Notes: generated by a model not told the origin, from the sequence alone. A stretch of DNA of 64,000 nt from Clostridiales bacterium (GCA_022009995.1 CP091734.1:1240001-1304000), one strand, 5' to 3'; positions 47,183-57,695 are shown, numbered from the stretch's first letter. Numbers and translations are program-made.

Positions 47183-48654
47183 ATGCGAAAAAAAGAACGA
47201 AAGACCGCTCCGCCGGAAACCGTTTTGAACGCCTCGGAGAACGAATCGGGACAAAGCAAACTTGTTGCATTGTCATTCTCGATACTGCTTCTTGTCGCGC
47301 TTCTTATCTGGGTTTTCATCACGCTTTGGTTTTCGGGCGGAAATTTTAAGGGCGCGTTCACGGGGAAGGAAACTTTAAGCACGATTGCGCTTATCGGCGT
47401 ATTGCTGTTTCTGCTTGCTGCGCTTTATGCGTTTCATACAACAACGCACCCGAAAAATCCCGCGTCAAGGTGCTGATTCTTATCGGCGTCGTGGTGCTTA
47501 TTTCCACGATACTTTGCACGATTTGCGCCGACGTTCTGAACGTTTACGCAATGCCGATATCCCTTTGCGCGGTTTTATTGTGTCTTCTTGTCAATATGAA
47601 GGTGGCACTTGCCGGCAACGTCGTGTTGTCGCAGATTCTTCTTATCGTATTTATGATAAAAACGCCGTTTTCGTCGGAAGCGATGACGAATCTTGCGGCG
47701 TCGATTTTCTGCAATACGATGAGCGGTTTCGTGCTGCTGTTCCTTTTGTCAAGAAATTATACGCGTATTAAATTTATCCTTGTCGGGCTTATCGCGGGGC
47801 TTGTTATGTCGCCTTTTGCGGCGATTGTCACCGTTGCGGCGCACTCGACGGGGATTGATATTCTGTACAACTCGATCTGGGTTTTCGTCGCGAACGTGAT
47901 AAGCGTCGTTCTGTATATGCCGCTTTTGCCGATTTTTGAAAGTATTTTCAATATGGTGACCGACTTTAAACTGGACGAACTTTGCTCGTTCTCGCAACCG
48001 CTCTTAAAAAGGTTGTCGGTTGAGGCTCCGGGCACGTTCAACCACAGTCTGATTGTCGGTAACCTTGCCGAAAACTGCGCCATCGCTGTCGGTGAGAATC
48101 CCCACCTTGCAAGGGCGGGCGGATATTATCACGACGTCGGCAAACTGAAAAATCCCGAGTTTTTCGTCGAAAACCAGATGCGCGGTATCAATCCTCACGA
48201 CGAACTTATCCCCGAAGTTTCGGTCAGTATGATTACGAAACACACCAAAAACGGCGCGGCACTTATCCGGGAAGCAAGACTGCCCGAAGAACTTGCACAG
48301 ATTGCACTGCAACATCACGGCACTTCGCCCGTAAACTATTTTTACTACAAAGCGCAACAAATTACCGAAGGTAATCTTGCCGACGACGAATACTGCTACG
48401 ACGGGCCGAAACCTCAGACGAAAATCGCCGCGATCATTATGATTTGCGACACGATCGAGGCGGCGGCGCGCGCGGTCGCTCCCGACTCCCGCGAGCAACT
48501 TATGGACCTTATCGACAAACTTGTCAAAGACAAGCTCGACCACGGTCAGTTTGACGAATGTTCCATCACGATGAACGATATCCGTCTTATCAAGGAAACG
48601 ATTGCGGACATTCTTCCCAGCGTCAACCACGCCCGCATAAAATATAAGAAATAA
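47183..48654 (+). CDS. pgpH: PgpH/YqfF-type 7TM-HD phosphodiesterase, short form (one frameshift)
   Basis: Membrane HD-domain protein; family members hydrolyse c-di-AMP. HD domain: FNHSLIVGNLAENCAIAVG, GGYYHDVGKLKNPEFF, QHHGTSPVNYFYYKA and MICDTIEAAARAVAPD. About 490 residues joined, against about 700 in typical PgpH. The first helix (near residue 30) is followed almost at once by the seven-helix part, so the extracellular 7TMR-HDED domain of about 200 residues is absent. Frame changes near 47445. phoH, which usually lies between yqfD and pgpH, is missing. Confidence 0.9.
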
Positions 48655-49123
48655 TGCTTGAAATTTACAACGCCGACAAGGAAAGCGAAACTTATCAAAA
48701 AAGTTTACAAAGCCGCGCTGAAATACTTTTCGCAAAAGGATATTTTCGAGGTTGAAATTGAAATCGTCGACAAGGACGAGATTCAAAGCATCAACAAAGA
48801 AGCGCGCGGCGTGGACGCCGTTACCGACGTTTTAAGTTTTCCGAATCTGGAAATTTGCAAAAACCTTCCCGTGAAGAAAAGCGACTTCCCGCTGGACGTC
48901 GATCCCGATTCCGGCAAACTTCTGCTTGGCGAGACGGTCATGTGCATGGACAAGATTCTGGAACAGTCGGAAGAGTTCGGCACGACGCCCGAAAGGGAAG
49001 CGGGATATTTGTTTGCACAGTCTATTGCACCTTTTCGGATATGACCACATGGAAGACGACGAAAAGGCGGAAATGCGGGAAAAAGAAGAAGATATCCTGA
49101 AAACAATAGGATTATCGAGATAA
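48654..49123 (+). CDS. ybeY: Endoribonuclease YbeY (two frameshifts)
   Basis: rRNA-maturation metalloprotein, about 156 residues. The ATG at 48654 overlaps the pgpH stop and gives MLEIYNADKES; frame changes near 48692 to KLIKKVYKAALKYF. GVDAVTDVLSFPNLE is the family signature. Near 49013 (TTTGCAC) the frame shifts again to give HSLLHLFGYDHMEDDE, the three-His zinc site. Next gene is era, the usual neighbour; dgkA and cdd, often in between, are absent. Confidence 0.92.
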
Positions 49124-49148
49124 CGGAAATAATACACAGGAAAAGAAT

Positions 49149-50042
49149 ATGAAAGTCGGATTTATTACAATCGCAGGAAAACCCAACGCCGGCAAAAGCA
49201 CCCTTCTGAACGCTATGGTCGGCGAAAAAGTCGCAATCGTGAGCTGGCGTCCGCAGACGACGCGCAACAAAATCACTGGAATCGTGAACGGCGACGATTA
49301 TCAGCTTGTTTTCACGGACACGCCGGGGCTTCACAACAGCCGCAACAAACTGGGCGATTACATGATGAAAAGCGTTTCGACCGCGCTCGAAGGCGTGGAC
49401 GCAATATTGTACGTCGTCAACGGCGACAAAGGTTTCGACGACTTTGATAAGAAGTTTCTGGATGAGCACCTTGACGGCAAAACGCCCGTCGTGGTCGCGC
49501 TCAACAAAACCGACGTCGTCACGAAAGAAAAGATTTTCAAGCAGTTGGAAGGCTTGCAGCAATACGACAAAATCAAAGCCGTCGTGCCCGTGTCCGCAAA
49601 GAAGGGCGAGAACGTCGACGAAGTAATCAAACAACTTGTCGCGCTTATGCCCGAAGGCGAAAAAATGTACGACGACGACGTTTTCACAGACAAGACAATG
49701 CGCTTTATGGCGTCGGAAATTATCCGCGAAAAGGCGTTGAAACTCCTTGAAAAAGAGATTCCTTACGGCATCTGCGTGAACATCAATAAGTTTGAAATGC
49801 GCGAAGACGGCAGTATGTACGACATCGACGCCGACATCGTTTGCGAAAAGGACACGCACAAGCCCATTATCATCGGAAAAAAGGGCGAAATGCTGAAAAA
49901 AATCGCGACTTACGCCCGTCAGGATATCGAAGAAATGTGCGGCGAACAGGTCTATCTCACGCTTTGGGTAAGGGTGAAAGAAGACTGGCGCGACAGCGAT
50001 TACCTTCTGAAAAATCTCGGCTACGATAAAAAAGATATTTAA
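49149..50042 (+). CDS. era: GTPase Era
   Basis: 16S rRNA-binding GTPase for 30S subunit maturation. 297 residues, intact. G motifs: GKPNAGKST, RPQTTRNKI, DTPGLHN, NKTD, SAKKGEN; KH domain with PIIIGKKGEMLKKIATYARQ. AGGAAAAG precedes the ATG. Forms the conserved ybeY-era-recO group. Confidence 0.97.
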   Translation: MKVGFITIAGKPNAGKSTLLNAMVGEKVAIVSWRPQTTRNKITGIVNGDDYQLVFTDTPGLHNSRNKLGDYMMKSVSTALEGVDAILYVVNGDKGFDDFDKKFLDEHLDGKTPVVVALNKTDVVTKEKIFKQLEGLQQYDKIKAVVPVSAKKGENVDEVIKQLVALMPEGEKMYDDDVFTDKTMRFMASEIIREKALKLLEKEIPYGICVNINKFEMREDGSMYDIDADIVCEKDTHKPIIIGKKGEMLKKIATYARQDIEEMCGEQVYLTLWVRVKEDWRDSDYLLKNLGYDKKDI

Positions 50043-50114
50043 TTTTCAAAATATTTTTGTTTTCCGCGCATAAGTTTTCGCGTTCTGCACAAGTTATCGT
50101 CAGTGAGGGCTTGT

Positions 50115-50267
50115 ATGGACGCAAAAAATGTTTCGTGGAAGTTGTTTGAAAAAACGGGTTCGCCCGCCGCTTATATGTTTTTCAACGCTATATGCGGCGA
50201 CGAACGAAAATCGAAAGACGATGGAAGAGAAACTGAACGCGCTTTGCGTAAGGGTTGTCGACTATAA
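50115..50267 (+). CDS. YqzL-like small protein
   Basis: 50 residues: MDAKNVSWKLFEKTGSPAAY MFFNAI... The W-x(2)-F-x(2)-TGS-x(2)-AY pattern is that of YqzL, a short protein regularly found just before recO. The C-terminus runs into recO by 47 bases in another frame and may be altered by an indel. GTGAGGGC lies upstream. Function unknown. Confidence 0.72.
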   Translation: MDAKNVSWKLFEKTGSPAAYMFFNAICGDERKSKDDGRETERALRKGCRL

Positions 50268-50939
50268 GGACAACGACAGGTTAATCACACTTTGCACTGC
50301 GGAGAAGGGCAAAATTCTGGTGAAAGCGACGGGCGTCAAAAACCCGAAAGCGAAACTGAAATTTGCTGCTTCTCCTTTGTGTTTCGGGGAATATATCGTC
50401 GTCGAAACAAGGGACGATATACCTTGAAAGGGTGCGAAGCATACGACAATTTTCAAGACATCGTTTTTGACATTAAACGCTATTACGCAGGGTTTAGCGT
50501 GCTGGAATGGTTGGATAAACTGTCGGAAAATGCAGATACCGACACCGTCAGGGCGTTGCTTATCGTCGGCACGGAAGCATTGAAAGAACTTGCCTACGAC
50601 GTTGACGTTCCGCCCGAAAACACTATGCTGAAATTTCTGAACGCTCTTCTTGAAACGACGGGTTACGCGTTGAATTTTCATACGTCGGCGATAAGCGGAA
50701 AGAGCCTTGAAAACGACGACAAAGTCTGCTTCGATTATTATTCGGGCGCGGTTGTCGAGCTTTCGGAAAGGAGCCTTAATTACGTTACTTTCACAAAAAA
50801 CGACGTCGCGATAATTCAGGGAAAAGCCACGGGAAGCGACGCCGAAATCAGACGGATTCTCATTGAAATTTCGGACATTTTGTCATTTTTCACGGGCGTC
50901 AGGAAAAATTATTCTTTTGAAGAATTCCTTAAACTTTGA
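50221..50939 (+). CDS. recO: DNA repair protein RecO (one frameshift)
   Basis: Recombination mediator that anneals SSB-coated DNA and helps load RecA. About 240 residues joined. N-terminal OB fold: MEEKLNALCVRVVDYKDNDR then LITLCTAEKGKILVKATGVK with SPLCFGEYIV; helical C-terminal part VLEWLDKLSENADTDTVRAL and FLNALLETTGYALNF. Frame changes near 50424 (two bases missing or one extra). The zinc-finger cysteines of some RecO proteins are not seen. Confidence 0.92.
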
Positions 50940-51066
50940 TATTTTTTCCTTTTTTTATATAAAAAAAGCCGAAAACCCCCTTTTTCGATTGCATTTATTT
51001 TTTTATTTGTTATATTATTTTTATAGCATTAAATTGTAATTAAAATCGTTTGGAGGTTTTTATTTT

Positions 51067-53706
51067 ATGAAAAAGTACGTTTATCTTTTCACCGAAGGTA
51101 ACGCCAACATGCGTGAACTTCTCGGCGGCAAGGGCGCAAACCTCGCGGAAATGACCAACATCGGTCTTCCCGTTCCCCAGGGTTTCACCATTTCGACCGA
51201 AGCTTGCACGCAGTACTACGAAGACGGCAAGAGAATCAATGACGATATCCAGGCCGAAATCATGGACTACATCGAAAAACTCGAAAACATCACCGGCAAA
51301 AAATTCGGCGATAAAGAAAATCCCCTTCTCGTATCCGTTCGTTCGGGCGCTCGCGCTTCGATGCCCGGTATGATGGACACCATTCTTAACCTTGGTCTTA
51401 ACGAAGAAGTCGTTGAAGTCCTTTCCGCAAAATCGGGCAACCCCCGTTGGGCATGGGACTGCTATCGTCGTTTCATTCAGATGTACTCCGACGTCGTTAT
51501 GGAAGTCGGCAAAAAGTACTTTGAAGAACTCATCGACAAAATGAAAGCGAAGAAGGGTGTACAACAGGATATCGACCTCGACGCAAACGACCTTAAAGAA
51601 CTTGCAAATCAGTTCAAGGCGGAATACAAGGCAAAAATCGGCAGCGATTTCCCCTCCGACCCGAAAGAACAACTTTTCGGCGCAATCAAGGCTGTTTTCA
51701 GAAGCTGGGACAACCCCCGCGCAAACGTCTATCGTATGGACCACGACATTCCTTACAGCTGGGCACTGCGGTCAACGTACAAATGATGGCTTTCGGTAAC
51801 ATGGGCGACGATTGCGGCACCGGCGTTGCGTTCACTCGTAACCCCGCAACCGGCGAAAAAGGTCTTATGGGCGAGTTCCTTATGAACGCTCAGGGCGAAG
51901 ACGTCGTCGCAGGCGTTCGTACCCCGATGCCCATCAGCCAAATGGCGGAAGTCCTTCCCGACGTTTACAAACAGTTCCTTGACGTCTGCAAGACTCTTGA
52001 AAGCCACTACCGCGATATGCAGGATATGGAATTCACCATCGAACGCGGCAAACTCTTCATGCTTCAAACCAGAAACGGCAAGCGTACCGCTGCCGCCGCT
52101 ATCCGTATCGCTTGCGATCTTATCGACGAAGGTATGATCAACGAAAAGGAAGCGCTCCTCCAAATCGACGCAAACTCTCGATATGCTTCTGCATCCTCAG
52201 TTCGACGCGGCAGCCCTTAAAGCGGCTGACAAAAACAACGTCGTCGGCAAAGGTATCGCGGCGTCTCCCGGCGCAGCGGCAGGCACTATCGTTTTCACCC
52301 CCGAAGAAGCCGTCAGACTCGGTCAGGCGGGCAAGAAAGTCGTCCTCGTACGTCTTGAAACCTCTCCCGAAGACATCGAAGGTATGAAATACGCGCAAGG
52401 TATCCTTACCGTTCGTGGCGGTCAGACCTCCCACGCGGCGGTTGTCGCCCGCGGAATGGGCACCTGCTGTGTTTCCGGTTGCGGCGACATCAAAATGCAC
52501 GAAGCCGAAAAATTCTTCGAACTCGGCGGAAAAGTCTTCCACGAAGGCGACGACCTCTCCCTTGACGGAAGCACCGGTAACATTTACGACATCGCAATCA
52601 AGACCGTCCCCGCAGATCCCAACAGCGGTTACTTCGGAAGAATTATGCACCTTGCCGACAAATATAAGGCAATGGACGTCCGCACTAACGCTGACACCCC
52701 CGCCGACGCAAAACGCGCTGCCGAACTCGGCGCACAAGGCATCGGTCTTTGCCGTACCGAACATATGTTCTTCGGCCCCGGCCGTATCGACAAGTTCCGT
52801 GAGATGATTTGCTCCGAAACCGTCGAAGAACGCAGAAAAGCCCTTGATAAGATCGAACCTATGCAACAGGCTGACTTCGAAGGTCTTATGGAAGCCCTTC
52901 AAGGACATCCCGTTACCATTCGTTTCCTCGATCCGCCGCTTCACGAGTTCGTTCCCACCGAAGAAAAGGACATCGAAGAACTTGCAAAAGCGCAGGGCAA
53001 GTCCGTTGAAGAAATCAAAATTATCTGCAATTCTCTGCACGAATTCAACCCGATGATGGGACATCGCGGATGCCGTCTTGCGGTAACGTATCCCGAAATC
53101 GCCGAAATGCAGACGAAAGCAATCATCAAGGCTGCAATCGCGGTACAAAACCGTCATCCCGACTGGAACGTCGTTCCCGAAATCATGATTCCGTTGGTTT
53201 GCGAAATTAAGGAACTTGCTTTCTGCAAAAAGACCGTCGTCGAAACCGCCGACGCTCTCATCAAAGCAGCAGGCAGCAACCTTAAATACGAAGTCGGTAC
53301 CATGATCGAAATCCCGCGCGCGGCACTTACCGCTGACGAAATCGCAAAAGAAGCCGAATTCTTCTGCTTCGGTACCAACGACCTTACGCAAATGACCTTC
53401 GGTTTCAGCCGCGACGACGCAAGCAAATTCTTGCCTTCGTACTACAAGAACAAGATTTTCGAGTCCGATCCGTTCGCACGTCTTGACACCACCGGCGTAG
53501 GCAAACTTATGGATATGGCTGTCAAAATGGGACACGCTACCCGCAGCAACATTCATTGCGGTATCTGCGGCGAACACGGCGGCGATCCTTCTTCCATCGA
53601 GTTCTGCCACAAGATCGGCTTGAACTACGTGTCTTGCAGCCCCTTCCGCGTACCTATCGCACGCCTTGCAGCGGCTCAGGCAAATATCCGTAACCCTAGG
53701 TCCTAA
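51067..53706 (+). CDS. ppdK: Pyruvate, phosphate dikinase (two frameshifts)
   Basis: Interconverts pyruvate, ATP and phosphate with PEP, AMP and PPi, the usual glycolytic/gluconeogenic shortcut in clostridia. About 880 residues joined. N-terminus KYVYLFTEGNANMRELLGGK with GANLAEM, RSGARASMPGMMDTILNLGL; central phospho-His in GGQTSHAAVVARGMGTCCVS; C-terminal PEP/pyruvate domain GLCRTEHMFF, EIMIPLVCEIKE and GICGEHGGD. Frames shift near 51768 (GGG for GGGG) and 52174 (AAA for AAAA). Codon use is unusually C-ending, as in highly expressed genes. Ribosome site TGGAGG. A degraded copy of its last codons lies near 54690. Confidence 0.97.
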
Positions 53707-53750
53707 ATCTTGGGCTAAAACTTAATTAAAACACTATATATTGTGTTTGT

Positions 53751-53784
53751 GAGCCTGTATCTTTTAGATGCAGGCTCTATTTTT
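53751..53784 (+). terminator. Terminator after ppdK
   Basis: GAGCCTG (53751-53757) pairs with CAGGCTC (53771-53777), with ATC/GAT inside, followed by TATTTTTG. Confidence 0.85.
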
Positions 53785-53841
53785 GCTCTTTTTTAGGGTG
53801 AAAAATAGTTAAAAAAGGTCAATTCCGCTAAAGTTGAACAC

Positions 53842-53870
53842 TTTACAAGGGCAAGAAGTTTTGATATAAT
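53842..53870 (+). promoter_or_regulatory. Sigma-A promoter for the AT-rich gene
   Basis: TTTACA (53842-53847), 17-base spacer, TATAAT (53865-53870), about 80 bases before the ATG. Confidence 0.7.
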
Positions 53871-53949
53871 GAATAATAAGAAAAGTCATAGTAAAATGGT
53901 ATCAAAAAAGCGTATAAACTAATGAAAGGTAGAAAAAAGGGGATAAGTT

Positions 53950-54345
53950 ATGAAACAATGTCCAAAGTGTGAATTGAATTGGATAAAAGACGACGAAGAA
54001 ATGTGTGAGGTATGCTACAATAATTTACATAAAACAACGCAAATTCACAAAGGAAGAACAGCTTTTGCGCATGAAACTTTTACCTTTATAAATGAACCTA
54101 AAAGATTTAGGGGGAAAGATGGATATATTGCTATCAATTCAAAGGGTGAAAGGGTAGGAATAATAATGTGTACGGATGATGAAAGAACCCCAGCATTTAA
54201 TCACTGTGAGTTATGTTTTTTTGAGGATTATCAATCTAAATATGGCGAATGGCACAGGTTCACGTCTTACGGCGAAAGAATAAAATGGTCTTTTCTTTGT
54301 GACGTTCTAAAGAAAGAGGGGAAATATAGTTGTTTAGTTGATTAA
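53950..54345 (+). CDS. Zinc-ribbon protein of unknown function, foreign-looking
   Basis: 131 residues, intact. N-terminal CPKCELNWIKDDEEMCEVCY is a CxxC-x11-CxxC zinc ribbon; a further CxxC lies at NHCELCFFED. The middle (KDGYIAINSKGERVGIIMCT) looks like a small beta domain. Not recognised. Codon use differs sharply from neighbours: AAA, TTA, ATA and AAT prevail, while GAC, GGC and CGC, preferred elsewhere, are rare. It lies between the ppdK terminator and duplicated ppdK tail/terminator copies, so it was probably acquired. AAGGGG is 6 bases before the ATG. Confidence 0.82.
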   Translation: MKQCPKCELNWIKDDEEMCEVCYNNLHKTTQIHKGRTAFAHETFTFINEPKRFRGKDGYIAINSKGERVGIIMCTDDERTPAFNHCELCFFEDYQSKYGEWHRFTSYGERIKWSFLCDVLKKEGKYSCLVD

Positions 54346-54500
54346 GATAAAAAGTGCCAAAATTGCTTGCGGTAATAGGAATATATATAACCCGAAAGGA
54401 CAGTAAAAAACAATAAAAACAGCGAAGAAGTACTTGAAAAGGGGTAGAATAGGGCGTTTTTGGGCTTTGCCCTACATTTCGCACTCTGTCATACAGGCTT

Positions 54501-54564
54501 AAAAACCCCAGAAACTAATAGGGTAAAATCATAACAAACAAGCCACCGAGCAATCGGTGGCTTT
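54501..54564 (+). repeat. Terminator block, copy 1
   Basis: AAAACCCCAGAAACTAATAG then GGTAAAATCATAACAAACAA and the hairpin AGCCACCGAGCAATCGGTGGCT with a T run. Repeated nearly exactly at 54742-54804. Confidence 0.85.
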
Positions 54565-54689
54565 TGTTATGGTACTTTGTTATAAAAACAAAATAATAAT
54601 AATAAGGTTATTTGCCCGAGCCGACGCTTTTCAAAAGCGAAACAAAGTGCAAGCGCAGCGAGCGGGCTTGTCCCGCGCGCACAACAAAA

Positions 54690-54736
54690 AGCGGCTCAGG
54701 CAAACATCAAAAACCCCAGAAACTAATTGGGTAAAA
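54690..54736 (+). pseudogene. Remnant or duplicate of the ppdK 3' end
   Basis: GCGGCTCAGGCAAACATC AAAAACCCCAGAAACTAA translates as AAQANIKNPRN-stop, almost the same as the true ppdK end AAAQANIRNPRS-stop at 53671-53706, sharing GCGGCTCAGGCAAA exactly. The terminator block directly follows, as expected for an ancestral ppdK end. Confidence 0.7.
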
Positions 54737-54741
54737 TCATA

Positions 54742-54804
54742 AAAACCCAGAAACTAATAGGGTAAAATCATAACAAACAAGCCACCGAGCAATCGGTGGC
54801 TTTA
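54742..54804 (+). repeat. Terminator block, copy 2
   Basis: Same sequence as 54501-54564, with GCCACCGAGCAATCGGTGGC hairpin followed by TTTAGTTTTT. A shortened head of the block is also present at 54710-54741. Confidence 0.85.
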
Positions 54805-54963
54805 GTTTTTATGTTATATAATATTTAGTATCGTTATTAAGTTAAGCTTATTAAAATTCTTATTGAAAATCAAATAAAAGGGGCGGATTGTTTGATTTAG
54901 CGCAATAATGCGGTGCTTTGATAAATTTTTTGCGGGAATTATAAATTTTTTTGTATAATTATG

Positions 54964-54993
54964 TTGACTTTTGCAGTTTAGTTTGGTAAACTG
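54964..54993 (+). promoter_or_regulatory. Permease promoter with overlapping palindrome
   Basis: TTGACT (54964-54969), 17-base spacer, TAAACT (54987-54992). CAGTTTA (about 54974-54980) and TAAACTG (54987-54993) form an inverted repeat covering the -10 box, a plausible repressor site. Confidence 0.6.
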
Positions 54994-55027
54994 AACGTAA
55001 TTTTTTAATAAAGGAATTGATAGGATT

Positions 55028-56589
55028 TTGGAAAAATTAACCAAAAAGTACGGACTGCTTACCGCGATTTGTATGGTCGTCGGCATTGTTATCGGTTCGG
55101 GCGTGTTCTTTAAGGCAGGAAAGGTTTTATCTTTCACAAACGGAAATATCGGAAAAACTCTGGCAGTTGTTGCAATCGTCGGCGGGATAATGATAATCTG
55201 TTCACTCGTATTTGCGACGCTCGCGCAAAAGCACGAAAAGGTCAACGGCATTGTGGACTATGCGGAAGCGACTCTCGGGAAGCGATACGCATACTACGTC
55301 GGCTGGTTTATGTCGACGATTTATTATCCGACGCTTACAAGCGTACTCGGCTGGATTTCGGCGTCGTACACTTGTTCGCTTTTCAACATTCCGTCAAGCA
55401 CGGGCGCACAACTTGCGCTGGCGGGGGCATTTCTTGTTGCCGGGTTTGCTGTGAACTCGCTTTCGCCGAGGCTTGCGGGCAGATTTCAGGTATCGGCAAC
55501 GTTCATTAAACTTATTCCGCTTGTACTTATGGGCGTAGTCGGGTTAATCGTGGGGCTTGTCAACGGCAAACCATCGACGCATTCAAGGCGAACATCGTGA
55601 CGGAAGGTCTTGTCAACGACGGCGGATTTTTCGCAGGAGTAGCGGCGTTTGCGTTTGCATACGAGGGCTGGATTGTCGCGACTTCCATAAACGGCGAATT
55701 GAAAAACGCGAAAAGGAATCTGCCGATTGCGCTTATCGTGGGCGCGATAATCATCATTGCGGTTTATCTTTTGTATTTCCTTGGACTTACGGGCGCGCTG
55801 TCGACCGAAGATATGCTGAAAGTCAACGCGGGGCAGGTGAGCGGATCGCTGCCGCAAAACGCATTCACGGCGTTGTTCAAGAGTCCCGCTTTCGGCACGA
55901 TTATTATGGTGTTCGTCATCATTTCGTGCCTTGGAACGATGAACGGTCTTATGCTTGGTTGCTGCCGCGGATTTTATTCGATTTCCGCGCGTAACGTCGG
56001 ACCGAAACCCGGTATGTTCGGCGAATTGAGCAAGGAAACGAATATGCCGCAATCGTCGTCGATTCTGGGGCTTCTTTTGTGCTTCGTATGGCTTGTGCAG
56101 TGGGAATTCTTCTTTATGAATCCGACCGGTAAAATCCCCGCTTTCTGGTGCTGGGAATCCGACGAAGTGTCCATCATAACGCTGTATGCGTTCTATATTC
56201 CAATTTTCATCGCAATGATGGTGAAAGGGAAAGACCTTAACGTCGTGAAAAGGTTTATTTTGCCGACACTGGGCGTTGCGTGCTGCTGTTTTATGTGCTT
56301 CTGCGCATACGACGGATACAAGGCAAACGGACAAATCTGGTCGTATTTAATCGTATTCGCGATTATAATGTTTGTCGGATTTTTCTTCTCGGAAGACTTC
56401 AAAAAGATTGTCGAAAAAATTAAAAAGAAATGTGTCAAGGCAGAAGTCGTTGGGGACGCCGTCGCTGCTGAAATTGCGGAAGGTAGCGTCGATAATTTCG
56501 TTTCCGAAAGCGACGAAACCGAAAACGCGGAAAGTCCCGCAGTCGATGAAAATCAGGCGGAAAACGATACGGAAACCACCGCAGAATAA
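55028..56589 (+). CDS. APC superfamily amino acid permease (one frameshift)
   Basis: About 520 residues, twelve hydrophobic helices. Family start KKYGLLTAICMVVGIVIGSG with VFFKAG; AFAYEGWIVATSINGELKNA with KRNLP is the conserved helix 6 / loop region. A long acidic cytoplasmic tail (about 60 residues, EIAEGSVDNFVSESDETENA onward) is unusual. Starts at TTG 55028 after AGGA. Frame changes near 55571. Substrate unknown. Terminator at 56603. It is not linked to other amino acid genes. Confidence 0.9.
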
Positions 56590-56602
56590 AAACTGCGTTT
56601 CA

Positions 56603-56632
56603 AGGAGCACCGAGAAGGTGCTCTTTTTATTG
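56603..56632 (+). terminator. Terminator after the permease
   Basis: GAGCACC pairs with GGTGCTC around GAGAA, followed by TTTTTATT. Confidence 0.88.
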
Positions 56633-56737
56633 TCCGGAAAATACAAGCAAAAAAATATATTCCTTAAATGTATTGAAACCTTATCGCGATTATTTCGATT
56701 TCGGCGGGCTCGATTATATTTTAGTTGACTTATTTCG

Positions 56738-56766
56738 TTGTATAACGCCGCCTAAAATGCTATAAT
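56738..56766 (+). promoter_or_regulatory. Promoter for the ATP-grasp gene
   Basis: TTGTAT (56738-56743), 17-base spacer, TATAAT (56761-56766), 30 bases before the ATG. Confidence 0.6.
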
Positions 56767-56795
56767 AACCACATAGAGGTTAAACTGTTTTTGAA

Positions 56796-57695
56796 ATGAA
56801 AGGGAAGATTTTAATAAACGCGTATCTTGACTCGCGGGAATATCTGTACGAGGCGGAAAGGCTTGTTGAAGAGTTTGAAAAACTCGGCGTCGATGTGTCT
56901 GTCGTGCGCCTTGACGAATATCCCGCGATAATTTCGGACGGAAAGATAAGTATTGACTTTTCCGCTGACTTTTTCGTGTATCTCGACAAAGACAAATACG
57001 TCCTGACAATGCTTGAAAAGTCGGGCGCGAAAGTGTTCAACAACGCGCGCGCAATACAGACCTGCGACGACAAAATGTCAACGTATATCGCGCTGTCGGA
57101 CAGCGGCGTGCCTATGCCGAAAACGCTCCCCGGGATTTTGTGCTACAACCAAAACGAAAAAATCAAGGAAAAAACCATTGAAAAAATCGAAAAGGAACTT
57201 GCGTATCCACTTATCGTGAAGGAATCGTACGGCTCGCTCGGAAAGCGCGTTTATCTTGTGAAAAACAGGGAAGAACTGCTCATTACGCTTGAAACAGTGA
57301 AAACAAAGCCGCATTTGTTGCAAGAATTCATCGAAGAAAGCCGTGGCAAAGATTTAAGAGTTATCGTCGTCGGGCAAAAGTACGTCGGCGCGATGGAAAG
57401 GTTCTCGGACGTCGATTTCAGAAGTAACGTCGGCGCAGGCGGCAAAGGAAGAAAAGTGGACGCGTCGGACGAAATAAAGAATCTTTCCGAAAAAATCGCA
57501 AAAATCCTGAACCTTGACTACTGCGGCATCGACTTTTTGTACAAAGACGGCGGCGTTACCGTGTGCGAAGTCAACTCCAACGCATACTTTTTCACGTTTG
57601 AAAAGGTAACGGGGATAAACGTTGCGAAGATTTTTGCGGAATATATTTTGTCCGTACTGAAATGCCAGACAAGATTAAAACGAACCGTGGTCTGA
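56796..57695 (+). CDS. RimK/LysX-like ATP-grasp ligase
   Basis: 299 residues, intact. ATP-grasp core: AIQTCDDKMSTYIALSDSGV, PMPKTLPG, YPLIVKESYGSLGKRVYLVK, LLQEFIEESRGKDLRVIVVG, and the metal site YCGIDFLYKDGGVTVCEVNS N. These enzymes join an amino acid to a carboxyl group (RimK on S6, LysX/CoaE-type or peptide-modifying relatives); the substrate is not given by context. The last ten residues (CQTRLKRTVV) lie beyond the normal helix EYILSVLK and are coded by the left arm of a large inverted repeat, so the C-terminus appears to be extended by that element. Confidence 0.85.
   Translation: MKGKILINAYLDSREYLYEAERLVEEFEKLGVDVSVVRLDEYPAIISDGKISIDFSADFFVYLDKDKYVLTMLEKSGAKVFNNARAIQTCDDKMSTYIALSDSGVPMPKTLPGILCYNQNEKIKEKTIEKIEKELAYPLIVKESYGSLGKRVYLVKNREELLITLETVKTKPHLLQEFIEESRGKDLRVIVVGQKYVGAMERFSDVDFRSNVGAGGKGRKVDASDEIKNLSEKIAKILNLDYCGIDFLYKDGGVTVCEVNSNAYFFTFEKVTGINVAKIFAEYILSVLKCQTRLKRTVV

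Larger units (their letters stand above)
54346..55027. other. Repeat-rich intergenic region between the foreign gene and the permease
   Basis: No gene found. It holds a hairpin TAGGGC...GCCCTA (54449-54475), two copies of a terminator block, a segment resembling the ppdK tail, a TACTTTGTTATAAAA repeat (near 54580) shared with 43062-43076, and the permease promoter. Confidence 0.7.
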
